Part shown: positions 22,084 to 29,239 of the stretch, in pieces
How positions within the stretch are numbered: the first letter of the stretch is position 1
How the letters are laid out: each line of letters begins with the position of its first letter
Source: Thermoplasmata archaeon
GTDB taxonomy: Archaea > Thermoplasmatota > Thermoplasmata > Lutacidiplasmatales > UBA184
Direction: 5' to 3'
NCBI GenBank assembly: GCA_030037035.1
Contig: JASHSA010000002.1
Coordinates: forward strand, 1-31,273
DNA length: 31,273 nt
The notes under the pieces: model-generated
The model's input: the letters and a program-made list of their open reading frames with translations, nothing else
What the model was told of the DNA's origin: nothing
Database searches by the model: none
Position numbers and translations under genes: made by a program

Positions 22084-23043
22084 GTGTCGGGCGTCTCCGA
22101 GCACTTCGTCCTCGAGGAGATCGCCGAGGGGGTCCACGCTGCGGTCGCGACGCCGAGGGGCTTCGCGCTCTGCAACTCCGGGATCGTCGACCTCGGCGGG
22201 AGCTCGCTCGTCTTCGACGCGATGCTGACGCCGCAGGCCGGCACGGCGCTCGGCCGGGCGGCCGAGCGCCTCACCGGCTCGCCGGTCGGGCTCCTCGTCA
22301 ACAGCCACTACCACGGCGACCACGTCCGCGGGAGCGCGGCGGTCGGCGCCGCCCACGTCGTCTCGACGCGACGGGTCCGGGAGCTCGTCCTGGAGCGGGG
22401 ACCGCTCCACCTGCGCTCCGACCGGCAGGAGGCCCAAGGGGAGCTCGAGCGGCTGCGCGCCGCGGCGGCGTCGATGCCGCCGGACGACCTCGCGGTCTAC
22501 GAAGGGTGGTTCGGCGGGATCCTCGCGACCGCGCCGGACCTCGCCTTCCGGGCACCGGACCTCACGTTCGAGTCCGAGCTTGTCGTGCACGGTCGCCGCC
22601 GCTCGGCGCGGCTGCTCACGTTCGGAGGGGGTCACTCTCCGAGCGACGTCCTCGTCCACCTCCCGGAGGAGCGCATCGTGTTCCTCGGCGACCTCCTGTC
22701 GGTCGGCTTCCATCCGTCGCTCGGCGACGGCAATCCCGAGGAGTTCGCCCGCATCCTCGGCGAGGTCGAGCGGCTGCGGGGCGAGAGGACGTTGCCGGGC
22801 CACGGCCCGGTCTCCGACGCGGCCGCGGTCCGCGAGATGGCGCGCTACCTCGCGCTCCTGAGGAGGTCCGCCGCCGAGGCTTGCGCCCGCGGCGTCCCCC
22901 GGGAGGAGCTCGTCCGTCAGCCCCCGCCGGAGCCGTTCGGGAGCTGGAAGCTCTCCACGATCTATCGCGACAATGTCGGCTTCCTCTACGACCGCGAGGC
23001 CGCCCGATCGGCCGGGGCGGCCTCGGGACGGCCCGGCACCTGA
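22084..23043 (+). CDS. MBL-fold metal-dependent hydrolase
   Basis: A 319-residue metallo-beta-lactamase-fold protein. The metal motif NSHYHGDHVRGS (about 73-84) gives HxHxDH. A third His is in GGHSPSD (about 182-188), a metal Asp in FLGDLLSVGF, and the last His in LPGHGP (about 238-243). The order and spacing resemble class B beta-lactamase-like and quinoprotein-relay-associated hydrolases, but no substrate can be named. GTG 22084 is preferred because the long in-frame extension upstream overlaps the helicase in another frame and is low complexity. The C-terminal ~75 residues are helical with SWKLSTIYRDNVGFLYD. It follows the helicase by 61 bp on the same strand. Confidence 0.88.
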   Translation: MSGVSEHFVLEEIAEGVHAAVATPRGFALCNSGIVDLGGSSLVFDAMLTPQAGTALGRAAERLTGSPVGLLVNSHYHGDHVRGSAAVGAAHVVSTRRVRELVLERGPLHLRSDRQEAQGELERLRAAAASMPPDDLAVYEGWFGGILATAPDLAFRAPDLTFESELVVHGRRRSARLLTFGGGHSPSDVLVHLPEERIVFLGDLLSVGFHPSLGDGNPEEFARILGEVERLRGERTLPGHGPVSDAAAVREMARYLALLRRSAAEACARGVPREELVRQPPPEPFGSWKLSTIYRDNVGFLYDREAARSAGAASGRPGT

Positions 23044-23094
23044 GCCGCACGCCCCGCGGGCCGGCCCGCGTTCTCCGCCGGCCGAACAACACAT

Positions 23095-23102
23095 GGAAAT
23101 AG
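23095..23102 (+). promoter_or_regulatory. TATA-like box of the PKD protein gene
   Basis: GGAAATAG, 31 nt before the ATG at 23134. A GGGAGCGG sequence close to the start codon may serve as ribosome-binding site on a short leader. Confidence 0.45.
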
Positions 23103-23133
23103 CCCGCCCCCCGGTGAAGTTCAGGGAGCGGCG

Positions 23134-23919
23134 ATGGATTCGGAGCGCGCGGGGGTCTACACGGGCGTCGTGGTCCTGCTCGTCGGGGTGGGGCTCTTGG
23201 GGCTGACGTTCGACATCGCCTACGGGCTCGCTCACGACCCAAGCAGTTTCGTCAAGAGCCAGGACAAGCAGTTCGGCAAGTCCACGACGTCCGGGCTCAC
23301 CGCCTCGTTCACGTGGGGCTCCAAGAACTACAACGTGACGTTCGCCGACACGTCGACCGACAACGATTCGACGATCACCTCCTGGCTGTGGGGCTTCGGG
23401 GACGGAACGACGTACTCCGGAGAGAACCCTCCGATGCACACGTACGCCACGGCGTGCGCGTCGTGCAGCGAGAACGTCTCGCTGACCGTGACCGACGCCG
23501 CCGGACACCAGTCGATCGCCCAGGCCGTCGTGACGGTGCAGAAGGACGGCACCTCCGGAGGGGTCGGACAGCCGTCGTCCTCGCTCTCGTCGATCTTCGC
23601 GGGCCTGGGGAGCTCCGCGTCGGGGTTCCTGTCGTCGCTCCTCGGACCGTTCGTCTCGATCCTGCTGCTCGTCATCGCCCTCGGGATCATGGTCGCCGTC
23701 GGGGCCGCGCTCACGAAGGCCGGCTGGAACCTCATCCGTCCCGCGCCGGAGACCGTGAAGATCCGCGTGCGCCCGAAGAGCTTGCTCAAGGAATGGCAGT
23801 TCGTGCCCGAGCAGGGGCTCCCCGGTGCCCCGGTCGCCCGGGCGTCCCCGTCGACCGGCGGGGGGGCTACGTTCTCCCCGACGGCACCCCCTGCTCCGGG
23901 AGCCCCGGGCCAACCGTAG
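23134..23919 (+). CDS. Membrane protein with one extracellular PKD domain
   Basis: A 261-residue protein laid out as helix, PKD domain, helix, cytosolic tail. The first hydrophobic segment (about 9-31, TGVVVLLVGVGLLGLTFDIAY) is a signal anchor. Residues about 58-138 form an Ig-like PKD domain with the core WLWGFGDGTTYSGENPPMHTY and NVSLTVTDAAGHQS. A Cys pair (CASC) follows the first motif. The second helix is about 168-193 (FVSILLLVIALGIMVAVGAAL). The tail ends in a Pro/Ala/Gly-rich stretch. PKD domains usually mediate adhesion or surface-layer contacts; such small TM-PKD-TM proteins are frequent in Thermoplasmatota. Its stop is 93 bp from the convergent dodecin gene. Confidence 0.85.
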   Translation: MDSERAGVYTGVVVLLVGVGLLGLTFDIAYGLAHDPSSFVKSQDKQFGKSTTSGLTASFTWGSKNYNVTFADTSTDNDSTITSWLWGFGDGTTYSGENPPMHTYATACASCSENVSLTVTDAAGHQSIAQAVVTVQKDGTSGGVGQPSSSLSSIFAGLGSSASGFLSSLLGPFVSILLLVIALGIMVAVGAALTKAGWNLIRPAPETVKIRVRPKSLLKEWQFVPEQGLPGAPVARASPSTGGGATFSPTAPPAPGAPGQP

Positions 23920-24012
23920 GGGCCGGCCTCCGGGATCGCGGCTGCGGGCCGCCGGGCGAGCCGCTCGCCGAGCTACGATCGTCGACCGGTCGGTGGGGGT
24001 GGCTCCGGAGGA

Positions 24013-24213
24013 TCACGGCCCCAGGTCGAAGTAGATCCTCACCGTCGCATGGTATTCGCTGACCTTCTGGTCGGTGACCCGGCCCTCCAGCTCGGTGACC
24101 CGGAACCACCGCAGGTTCCGGACCGTCTTCGCCGCGGTCTCCACGGCGTTCTCGGCCGCCTTGGCGAAGCTCTCCTTCGACGTCCCCACGACCTCGCTCA
24201 CCTTCTGCACCAT
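24013..24213 (-). CDS. Dodecin-family flavin-binding protein
   Basis: A 66-residue protein that by family forms a hollow dodecamer binding flavins (or other small ligands), buffering free riboflavin or FMN and quenching their photochemistry. It matches the dodecin pattern throughout: VSEVVGTSKESFAKAAENAV, a helix with AAKTVRNLRWFRV carrying the flavin-stacking Trp, and VSEYHATVRIYFDL at the end. Length is normal. ATG 24213 is supported by GGGAGGG (24219-24225) five bases upstream; an in-frame start further up is less likely. It is convergent with the PKD protein gene and may relate functionally to ribA (inference). Confidence 0.93.
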   Translation of the reverse strand: MVQKVSEVVGTSKESFAKAAENAVETAAKTVRNLRWFRVTELEGRVTDQKVSEYHATVRIYFDLGP

Positions 24214-24366
24214 GGTCGCCCTCCCTGACCGCGACGTCACGGGCGCCAAACCGTTGTCGCTGGGGCCCGTGGTGGGCCGAGGTCGGTCGCGCGGGCGGGG
24301 CAGGCCAGGCCGCGGTCGGTCCGGACCCGCAGCGGATGAACCGTCGTGCCACCTTCCCGTGGATCG

Positions 24367-25053
24367 ATGGGGCCCGAAGGCGTGTCGATCGCCGTCTCCC
24401 TCGGCGGACTCGGTGCGGCGCTCGGCGTCCTCGCCGCTCGGGGCAGTGTCCGAGCGCTACGGACCCGGAAGCCTGCGCAGGGGATGTGGGGCGCCGGGAT
24501 GGCGCTCGGCGCGGCGGCGATGGCGATCGAACTGGCCGCCTACCTCGGCGTCGTCGACACGCGGCTGCTCCAGGCCTACGTCTTCCTCTCCGCGGGGATC
24601 GTCGGGGTCCTCTCGCTCGGCGCCGCCGGGACCCTGCGCCGACCCCGGCTCGCCCGGGGGTTCGCGGCGTTCGAGGGGAGCGCCCTCGCGCTCACGGCCG
24701 CCGTGAGCTTCCTCACGCCGCTGCCGCGGACGATGGTCACCGCGGGGATCATCGTCGGCGACCCGCCCACGCTCCTCCTCGTGCTCTCGTCGATCGTGAC
24801 GGTGCCGGCGACGGTGATGCTGCTCGGCACCGCCGTGGCGTCGCTCCGGCGCGCCTTCCGCTGGAGCCACGTGACGATGCTCTCCGGAGCGTGCGTGCTC
24901 GGCGCCGGCGGGGCACTCTACATCGCGTCGTTCCCGGTGCTGCTGTACTATGCGGAGTTCGTCGGGATCATCCTGCTGTTCGTGGGCCTCGTGAACCTGT
25001 CGAGGGTCCCCTCCGCGACCCCGGTCACGAGGGCGCGAGCGGCCCCGCCCTAG
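24367..25053 (+). CDS. Seven-helix membrane protein of unknown function
   Basis: A 228-residue protein with seven evenly spaced hydrophobic segments and short loops. Its basic loops include ARGSVRALRTRKPAQG after helix 1 and RRPRLARG after helix 3, giving an N-out or rhodopsin-like seven-helix topology. No retinal-binding Lys in helix 7 is visible (LLYYAEFVGIILLFVGLVNL), so it is not a rhodopsin. I do not recognise the family. ATG 24367 is chosen over GTG 24346 because the first helix begins shortly after it. Its TAG overlaps the stop of the convergent GNAT gene in a shared CTAG. Confidence 0.7.
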   Translation: MGPEGVSIAVSLGGLGAALGVLAARGSVRALRTRKPAQGMWGAGMALGAAAMAIELAAYLGVVDTRLLQAYVFLSAGIVGVLSLGAAGTLRRPRLARGFAAFEGSALALTAAVSFLTPLPRTMVTAGIIVGDPPTLLLVLSSIVTVPATVMLLGTAVASLRRAFRWSHVTMLSGACVLGAGGALYIASFPVLLYYAEFVGIILLFVGLVNLSRVPSATPVTRARAAPP

Positions 25054-25595
25054 CCCGACGGCGGCGCCGTCCCGCGCGGCGCAAGGCGAACGCCGAGCAG
25101 CTGCTCGCCGGGGACGATGCGCATGCGGCTCCGCAGACCCCAGGCGCCGAGCCCCCCGTCCTTCCAGAGCGGCTCCTCCCGGCGGCCGACCTCGCGGAAC
25201 CCCCGGCCGGCGAACAGGCGCTGCGACGGCACGTTCGTCCTCTGCACCGCCGCGTAGACGACCTCCACCGAGCGGCGACGGTAGCCGGCGAGCGCGTCAT
25301 CGAGGAGGAGGCCGCCGATCCCTGCGCGCCGGTGCTCGGAGAGGACCATGATGTAGTAGACGTAGCCGACCTCCGGCACCAGCCGGTCGAGGAGCGCGAC
25401 CCCGGCGACGTTCTCCCCGACGACCGCGGCGCGGACCCAGGGGACCTCGGCGAGCTCGCGCTTCGCGTGCCAGCGGTAGAGGCCGACGAACCCGTCGCGG
25501 ATCGCCGGGATCGCGCGCTGACGCTCTGCCCCCTCGAGGTCGATGAGGCGGACCGGCGCCGGGGTGTGCCGGTCGTCGCGCGGTCGCTCGGGCAT
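25050..25595 (-). CDS. GNAT-family N-acetyltransferase
   Basis: A 181-residue acetyl-CoA-dependent acetyltransferase. The core is VGYVYYIMVLSEHRRAGIGGLLLDDAL, with the pyrophosphate-binding RRAGIG (about 90-95), preceded by AAVVGENVAGVALLDRL and followed by VEVVYAAVQRTNVPSQRLFAGRGFREVGR, the usual final strand and helix. The substrate (amine, protein N-terminus or other) is not evident. A C-terminal extension of about 35 residues follows the domain. A TATA-like box lies 32 nt before the ATG at 25595. The stop shares CTAG with the convergent seven-helix gene. Confidence 0.88.
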   Translation of the reverse strand: MPERPRDDRHTPAPVRLIDLEGAERQRAIPAIRDGFVGLYRWHAKRELAEVPWVRAAVVGENVAGVALLDRLVPEVGYVYYIMVLSEHRRAGIGGLLLDDALAGYRRRSVEVVYAAVQRTNVPSQRLFAGRGFREVGRREEPLWKDGGLGAWGLRSRMRIVPGEQLLGVRLAPRGTAPPSG

Positions 25596-25627
25596 CGCCG
25601 TCGTCGCCGGACCGCTCCGGGCCGGGG

Positions 25628-25637
25628 GGATATAGCC
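25628..25637 (-). promoter_or_regulatory. TATA box of the GNAT gene
   Basis: Minus-strand GGCTATATCC, 32 nt before the ATG at 25595, in a very GC-rich surround. About 40 bp separate it from the divergent msrB promoter. Confidence 0.6.
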
Positions 25638-25679
25638 GCACGGACGGGGGGCCGGGTCCGGAGGCCTCCCGCGGAGCCG

Positions 25680-25687
25680 GACTAAAG
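25680..25687 (+). promoter_or_regulatory. TATA-like box of msrB
   Basis: GACTAAAG, ending 24 nt before the msrB ATG at 25712, consistent with a leaderless transcript. GGAAGGA also precedes the ATG and could help ribosome binding if the start site is further upstream. Confidence 0.5.
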
Positions 25688-25711
25688 AGGGGAAGCCGCG
25701 TCGGAAGGACG

Positions 25712-26125
25712 ATGGAGGCCTCGAAGACGAACTGGCGCAAGCTGACCCGGGCCGAGGAGTCCGTCATCGTCCACCGCGGGACGGAACGGCCGTTCTCGGG
25801 CGAGTTCGAGCGTACGTTCGCGGCCGGGACGTATGCGTGCAAGCGCTGCGGGGCCGAGCTCTACCGTTCCGAGGACAAGTTCGACGCACGCTGCGGCTGG
25901 CCGAGCTTCGACCAGGAGGTCCCGGGCGCGGTGAAGCGGCTCCGCGACGCCGACGGCGAGCGGGTGGAGATCCGCTGCGCCCGCTGCGACGCGCATCTCG
26001 GGCACGTCTTCGAGGGGGAGGGGTTCACGCCCCGCAACGTCCGCCACTGCGTGAACTCGATCTCGATGACGTTCACGCCCCGCCCCGCAGCGGCCCAGGA
26101 GCCGCCGTCCGGACGCCGGAGCTGA
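25712..26125 (+). CDS. msrB: Peptide-methionine (R)-S-oxide reductase
   Basis: Reduces methionine R-sulfoxide in proteins, with electrons from thioredoxin. The 137-residue protein shows the structural zinc cysteines C43/C46 and C89/C92 (CKRC and CARC), the conserved FDARCGWPSF with possible resolving C61, GHVFEGEGFTPRN, and the catalytic C113 in RHCVNSISM. Length is normal for a stand-alone MsrB. It is an ordinary thiol form, not a selenoprotein. The S-specific partner MsrA is encoded 3.1 kb away (29236-29820) on the other strand. Confidence 0.97.
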   Translation: MEASKTNWRKLTRAEESVIVHRGTERPFSGEFERTFAAGTYACKRCGAELYRSEDKFDARCGWPSFDQEVPGAVKRLRDADGERVEIRCARCDAHLGHVFEGEGFTPRNVRHCVNSISMTFTPRPAAAQEPPSGRRS

Positions 26126-26148
26126 CGCCGCCCCGGCGTCCGGCGGGG

Positions 26149-26155
26149 CTAAATC
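26149..26155 (+). promoter_or_regulatory. TATA-like box of the 47-residue microprotein
   Basis: CTAAATC, ending 23 nt before the ATG at 26179. This spacing, the same as for ribA and msrB, is the main reason to accept the small gene. Confidence 0.5.
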
Positions 26156-26178
26156 GCGGAGGAGGCTGGGGGGGCCGG

Positions 26179-26322
26179 ATGTGCGATCTCGATGAGGCCG
26201 AGCTCGCCGAGCATCTCGCCTACCTCGAGGCGGCGCGGGTGCGCGTCGCGCGGAAGGCCGGGGAGCTCGAGCGCTCGACCTCGGCAGTGACGCCGGCACC
26301 GCCGGTAGCCGTCGAGGCGTGA
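26179..26322 (+). CDS. 47-residue hypothetical microprotein
   Basis: A short acidic helix-forming protein: MCDLDEAELAEHLAYLEAAR at the N-terminus, then basic RVARKAGELERS and a Pro/Val/Ala tail. The heptad-like spacing of Leu and Ala suggests a single amphipathic or coiled-coil helix. No domain is recognised. Support comes from the TATA-like box at leaderless spacing and its position in the gap between msrB and a convergent zinc-finger gene. A small regulatory or partner protein is possible; function is unknown. Confidence 0.6.
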   Translation: MCDLDEAELAEHLAYLEAARVRVARKAGELERSTSAVTPAPPVAVEA

Positions 26323-26353
26323 GCGGGCGGCGGGAGACGCGCGTTCCCGTCGC

Positions 26354-26515
26354 CTACTTGACGACGGTCGAGAAGGTGTACTTCGCCGCCTCGGTATGCT
26401 GCATCAGGTGTTCGCCGATCTCCTCGCCCCGCAGGGACTGGAAACCGCAGACGAGGCAGCGGTAGAGGATCAGTTCGACCGGTCGTGGACCGACGATGTC
26501 GGGCGGAGGCGGCAT
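26354..26515 (-). CDS. 53-residue C2H2 zinc-finger microprotein
   Basis: Encodes a single zinc finger: after a Pro-rich start (MPPPPDIVGPRPVELILY) comes RCLVCGFQSLRGEEIGEHL then MQH. The ligands are C20, C23, H36 and H40. The spacing C-x2-C-x12-H-x3-H is canonical for C2H2. The tail TEAAKYTFSTVVK is short. A TATA-like box lies 22 nt before the ATG. It sits between two plus-strand genes and is too short for most gene finders. It may bind nucleic acid or protein; the target is unknown. Confidence 0.78.
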   Translation of the reverse strand: MPPPPDIVGPRPVELILYRCLVCGFQSLRGEEIGEHLMQHTEAAKYTFSTVVK

Positions 26516-26537
26516 CCTTCGCTCCTACGCAGGAGGG

Positions 26538-26545
26538 GTTCAAAA
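26538..26545 (-). promoter_or_regulatory. TATA-like box of the zinc-finger microprotein
   Basis: Minus-strand TTTTGAAC, 22 nt before the ATG at 26515, matching leaderless spacing. Confidence 0.5.
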
Positions 26546-26648
26546 GACGTTGGTTTCGAGCGGAAGGCCCCCGCGGGGCTCGGAGCTCTTGCCGGGCGGC
26601 TCGCGCCGGGATCGATCGTCGCCGGGCCGTTCGCCTCGGCCCGCTGAG

Positions 26649-26656
26649 GCTTTACC
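26649..26656 (+). promoter_or_regulatory. TATA-like box of GltD-type copy 2
   Basis: GCTTTACC, 31 nt before the ATG at 26688. GGAGGGG directly before the ATG is a good ribosome-binding site for a short leader. Confidence 0.55.
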
Positions 26657-26687
26657 CGAACCCCGGTCTGAATCGTGCGGAGGGGCG

Positions 26688-28124
26688 ATGAGCGGATTCC
26701 GCTACGAACGGACCCCGATCGACGAGGAGACCGGGCGGGAGCGCGTCGGCTCGTTCGGCCTGATCCTCCAGCCGTACACGCGCGAGGAGGCGGTCCTCGA
26801 GGGTCAACGATGCCTCCAGTGCGCGATGCCGTTCTGCGTGCAGGCCTGTCCGATCACGCAGGACTGCCGGGGCTATCTCGGCCTGATCGCCCAGCGACGG
26901 TTCGACGACGCGGCGCGCCTGACGCTGCTTGACAATCCGCTCGCGACGGTCCTCTGCAAGTGCTGCTACCACTACTGCGAGGAGGACTGCGTCATGGGCG
27001 GCCGCGGCACGCCGATCGCGATCCGCCATCTGAAGCGCGCGGCGCTCGAGCTCGGCCGCTCGGACCTCGTCTACGTGCCGAGCGCCCCGCGCACGGAGCG
27101 TATCGCCGTCATCGGCGCCGGCCCGGCCGGGCTCATGGCGGCGTGGGAGCTCGGGCTCCGCGGCTATCCGGTCACCGTCTACGAGCAGGCGGCGTTCCTC
27201 GGCGGCCAGGTCGAGACGATCCCGCGCTACCACCTCGAAGGGACGGAGCTGCGCAGGGACCTCGACCGCTTCCGCGACCTCGACATCACGTTCGTGACGG
27301 GCAAGCGCGCGGGCGAGGCGTTCACGCCGGAGAGCCTCTTGAAGGACGGCTACCGCGCCGTCTACGTCGCGATCGGCGCCTCCGACCCGCGGGCGTTGGG
27401 GATCCCCGGCGAGAACCTTCCCGGCGTGTTCCCGGCGCTGCCGTTCCTGCTCTCCGTCAACGAGGGCCCGGACGGGCTCTTCGGTCGGAAGAACCGCCGC
27501 GTCGTCGTGATCGGAGGGGGCGACGTGGCGCTCGACGCGGCGCGCTCGGCGATCCGGCTGACGAACGGCGGCGACGTGACGGTCGTCTACCGGCGGACCC
27601 GCGAGGAGATGCCGGCCGGCGCCGAGGAGGTCGACGAGGGGGGCGAGGAGGGGCTGCGGTTCCTGTTCGAGCGCGCCCCGATCGAGATCGTCGGCGACGA
27701 CCAGGTGCGCGGCATCGTCGTCCGGAGCGTCCGGCCCGGTCCGGCCGACGCGCGCGGGCGTCCGACGACGGTCGAGGTCGCGGGGTCGGACGAGACGCTC
27801 CCGTGCGACACCGTCCTGGTCGCCGTCGGGGAGCGGGCCGACATCGCCGCGCTTCCGGCGGAGCTCGACCTCTCTCCGTCCCGCCACCCGTGGCCGGAGG
27901 GCAAGCGACCGGACTGGATGACCGACGTCGAGGGGGTCTTCGCTTCCGGCGGGAAGTCGGTCGTCTACGCCATGGCCGCGGGCTCGAAGGCGGCGGAAGC
28001 GATCGACGCCTACCTCGCGAAGAAGGACGGGCGGAACCCGCTCCCCCGGCCGGATCCGTTCGGCGGCGGGGGCACGGCCCCGGGGCCCCCGAAGGGTTAC
28101 GGCGGTCCCACGTGGACGCTGTGA
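26688..28124 (+). CDS. GltD-type NAD(P)H-dependent FAD/iron-sulfur oxidoreductase, copy 2
   Basis: A 478-residue paralogue of the 6773-8215 protein. It carries the same N-terminal cluster cysteines (C42, C45, C50, C54, C60; C90, C93, C97, C101), here with an extra C92 in CKCCYHYC. FAD binds at VIGAGPAGLMAAWE, NAD(P) at VIGGGDVALDAARSA, and MTDVEGVFASGG closes the domain. The first 160 residues are very close to copy 1; the C-terminal half has diverged more, as expected if cofactor or partner differ. No glutamate synthase large subunit is adjacent. ATG 26688 is preferred over the long upstream extension because the TATA-like box and GGAGGGG lie just before it. A stem-loop follows the stop. Confidence 0.92.
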   Translation: MSGFRYERTPIDEETGRERVGSFGLILQPYTREEAVLEGQRCLQCAMPFCVQACPITQDCRGYLGLIAQRRFDDAARLTLLDNPLATVLCKCCYHYCEEDCVMGGRGTPIAIRHLKRAALELGRSDLVYVPSAPRTERIAVIGAGPAGLMAAWELGLRGYPVTVYEQAAFLGGQVETIPRYHLEGTELRRDLDRFRDLDITFVTGKRAGEAFTPESLLKDGYRAVYVAIGASDPRALGIPGENLPGVFPALPFLLSVNEGPDGLFGRKNRRVVVIGGGDVALDAARSAIRLTNGGDVTVVYRRTREEMPAGAEEVDEGGEEGLRFLFERAPIEIVGDDQVRGIVVRSVRPGPADARGRPTTVEVAGSDETLPCDTVLVAVGERADIAALPAELDLSPSRHPWPEGKRPDWMTDVEGVFASGGKSVVYAMAAGSKAAEAIDAYLAKKDGRNPLPRPDPFGGGGTAPGPPKGYGGPTWTL

Positions 28125-28139
28125 CGGACCGTACTTCCT

Positions 28140-28159
28140 CCGCAGGACGGACCCTGCGG
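28140..28159 (+). terminator. Stem-loop downstream of GltD-type copy 2
   Basis: CCGCAGG (28140-28146) pairs with CCTGCGG (28153-28159) around a 6-nt loop, 15 bp after the stop. No T-run follows directly, so it may protect or end the transcript rather than be a classical terminator. Confidence 0.4.
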
Positions 28160-28193
28160 CGGCGGTAAGTGCGAGCATGCCGTCCGTCGGTCC

Positions 28194-28583
28194 GTGACCT
28201 CGCGTCCCCCGCCCTACCTCGCGGCCGTGCTGACCGTGCTGGGAGGAGCGTTCATCGCCGCCGGCGGCCTGGTCCTCTGGGCGCTCGGCACCGTGCTGGC
28301 GACCGTCTTCCACTTCTCGAGCCCGGTGTTCCTGCTCGGGCTCCTCGACGGTCTCGTCACGGTCGTCGCGGGCGGATTGATGCTCACCGTCCCGGCCGCC
28401 CGCCGCCTCTTCGGCGGGGTCGCGATGGCGTGCGCCGTCGCGAGCATCCCGTTCGCGTTCGGGGGGTTCGTCGTCGGCTTCGGGCTCACCGCGGTCGGCG
28501 GCGCGATCGCGACGGCCCGCCCTCTCGCTCGGACCGTCGTCACGACGTTCCCCGGGATGGGTCGGCCGCCGCCCTGGACCTGA
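28194..28583 (+). CDS. Small four-helix membrane protein of unknown function
   Basis: A 129-residue protein with four hydrophobic segments (about 10-35, 43-63, 70-90, 92-110) and almost no soluble part. Glycine is frequent within the helices (GGAFIAAGGLVLWALG, FGGFVVGFGLTAVGGAI). No family is recognised; small membrane proteins of this kind with repeated GG motifs are common in Thermoplasmatota. The start is GTG at 28194, with GTAAGT at 28165-28170 at leaderless distance. It lies between the GltD-type gene and the LysE-type exporter on the same strand. Confidence 0.65.
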   Translation: MTSRPPPYLAAVLTVLGGAFIAAGGLVLWALGTVLATVFHFSSPVFLLGLLDGLVTVVAGGLMLTVPAARRLFGGVAMACAVASIPFAFGGFVVGFGLTAVGGAIATARPLARTVVTTFPGMGRPPPWT

Positions 28584-28678
28584 TGGTGTCCTGGGCCAGG
28601 GTCCGCATCGCCCCCCCGCCCTCGTCCGTACTCTCGACCGCGCGCGAGAGGTGAGCGGGACTGTCGCTACCGGAGGAC

Positions 28679-29239
28679 GTGCTGTTCGGACTGTTGCTCG
28701 GATTCTCGCTGGTCGTTCCGCCCGGGCCGATGAACGCGTGGATCGCCGCGGCGGCGGCGAGGTCGTTCCGCGCCGGCGTCGTCACCGGCCTCGGCGCGAT
28801 GACGGCGGACGCGATCCTCGGCACGGTCGTCTACGTCCTCGAGCGCGCGGTCGACCTGCACGTCGCGCTGCGCGGGATCTACGCCGTCGGCGCCGCCGTG
28901 ATGGCCTACCTCGGGGCGCGGCTCCTCCGCGCCCCGATCGGCGCGCGGGCGGCCCCGGGCGAGACGGTAGCGTTCGCCCGGGCGCTGCTGCTCGGGATCT
29001 CGAACCCGTTCCAGATCGTCTGGTGGCTCACGGCCGGGGTCGCGTTCGCCTACCTCGGCGGGATCGTCCTCCTCCTCGGGCTGTTCGGGGCGATCGCCGT
29101 CTGGATCGTCGTCTTCCCCTGGGCGGTCCACGCCGGCGCGCGACAGCGCCCGAACCTCGAGCGCCTGGTGGGCGTCGTGTCGGGGGCGATCCTGATCGGG
29201 TTCGCGGCGTACTTCGCCGCGCTGGCGGTGCTCGCCTAG
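28679..29239 (+). CDS. LysE-family amino-acid exporter
   Basis: A 186-residue membrane transporter of the LysE/RhtB superfamily, which exports amino acids or related metabolites. The first helix has the signature LLLGFSLVVPPGPMNAWIAA. It is followed by RSFRAGVVTGLGAMTADAILG, another family block, and GISNPFQIVWWLTAG. Five to six helices are visible. Length is slightly below the usual ~200. The start is GTG at 28679, close behind GGAGG; the frame is closed by a stop just upstream. Substrate unknown. Its TAG shares CTAG with the stop of convergent msrA. Confidence 0.88.
   Translation: MLFGLLLGFSLVVPPGPMNAWIAAAAARSFRAGVVTGLGAMTADAILGTVVYVLERAVDLHVALRGIYAVGAAVMAYLGARLLRAPIGARAAPGETVAFARALLLGISNPFQIVWWLTAGVAFAYLGGIVLLLGLFGAIAVWIVVFPWAVHAGARQRPNLERLVGVVSGAILIGFAAYFAALAVLA

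Noticed and set aside
21748..23913. 721-residue minus-strand open frame opposite helicase, MBL and PKD genes
   Set aside because: It spans three recognised plus-strand genes, has no domain and consists of Arg/Gly/Glu-rich sequence.
24367..25053. Seven-helix protein as a microbial rhodopsin
   Set aside because: There is no Lys in helix 7 and none of the helix 3 proton-pump residues; only the helix count fits.
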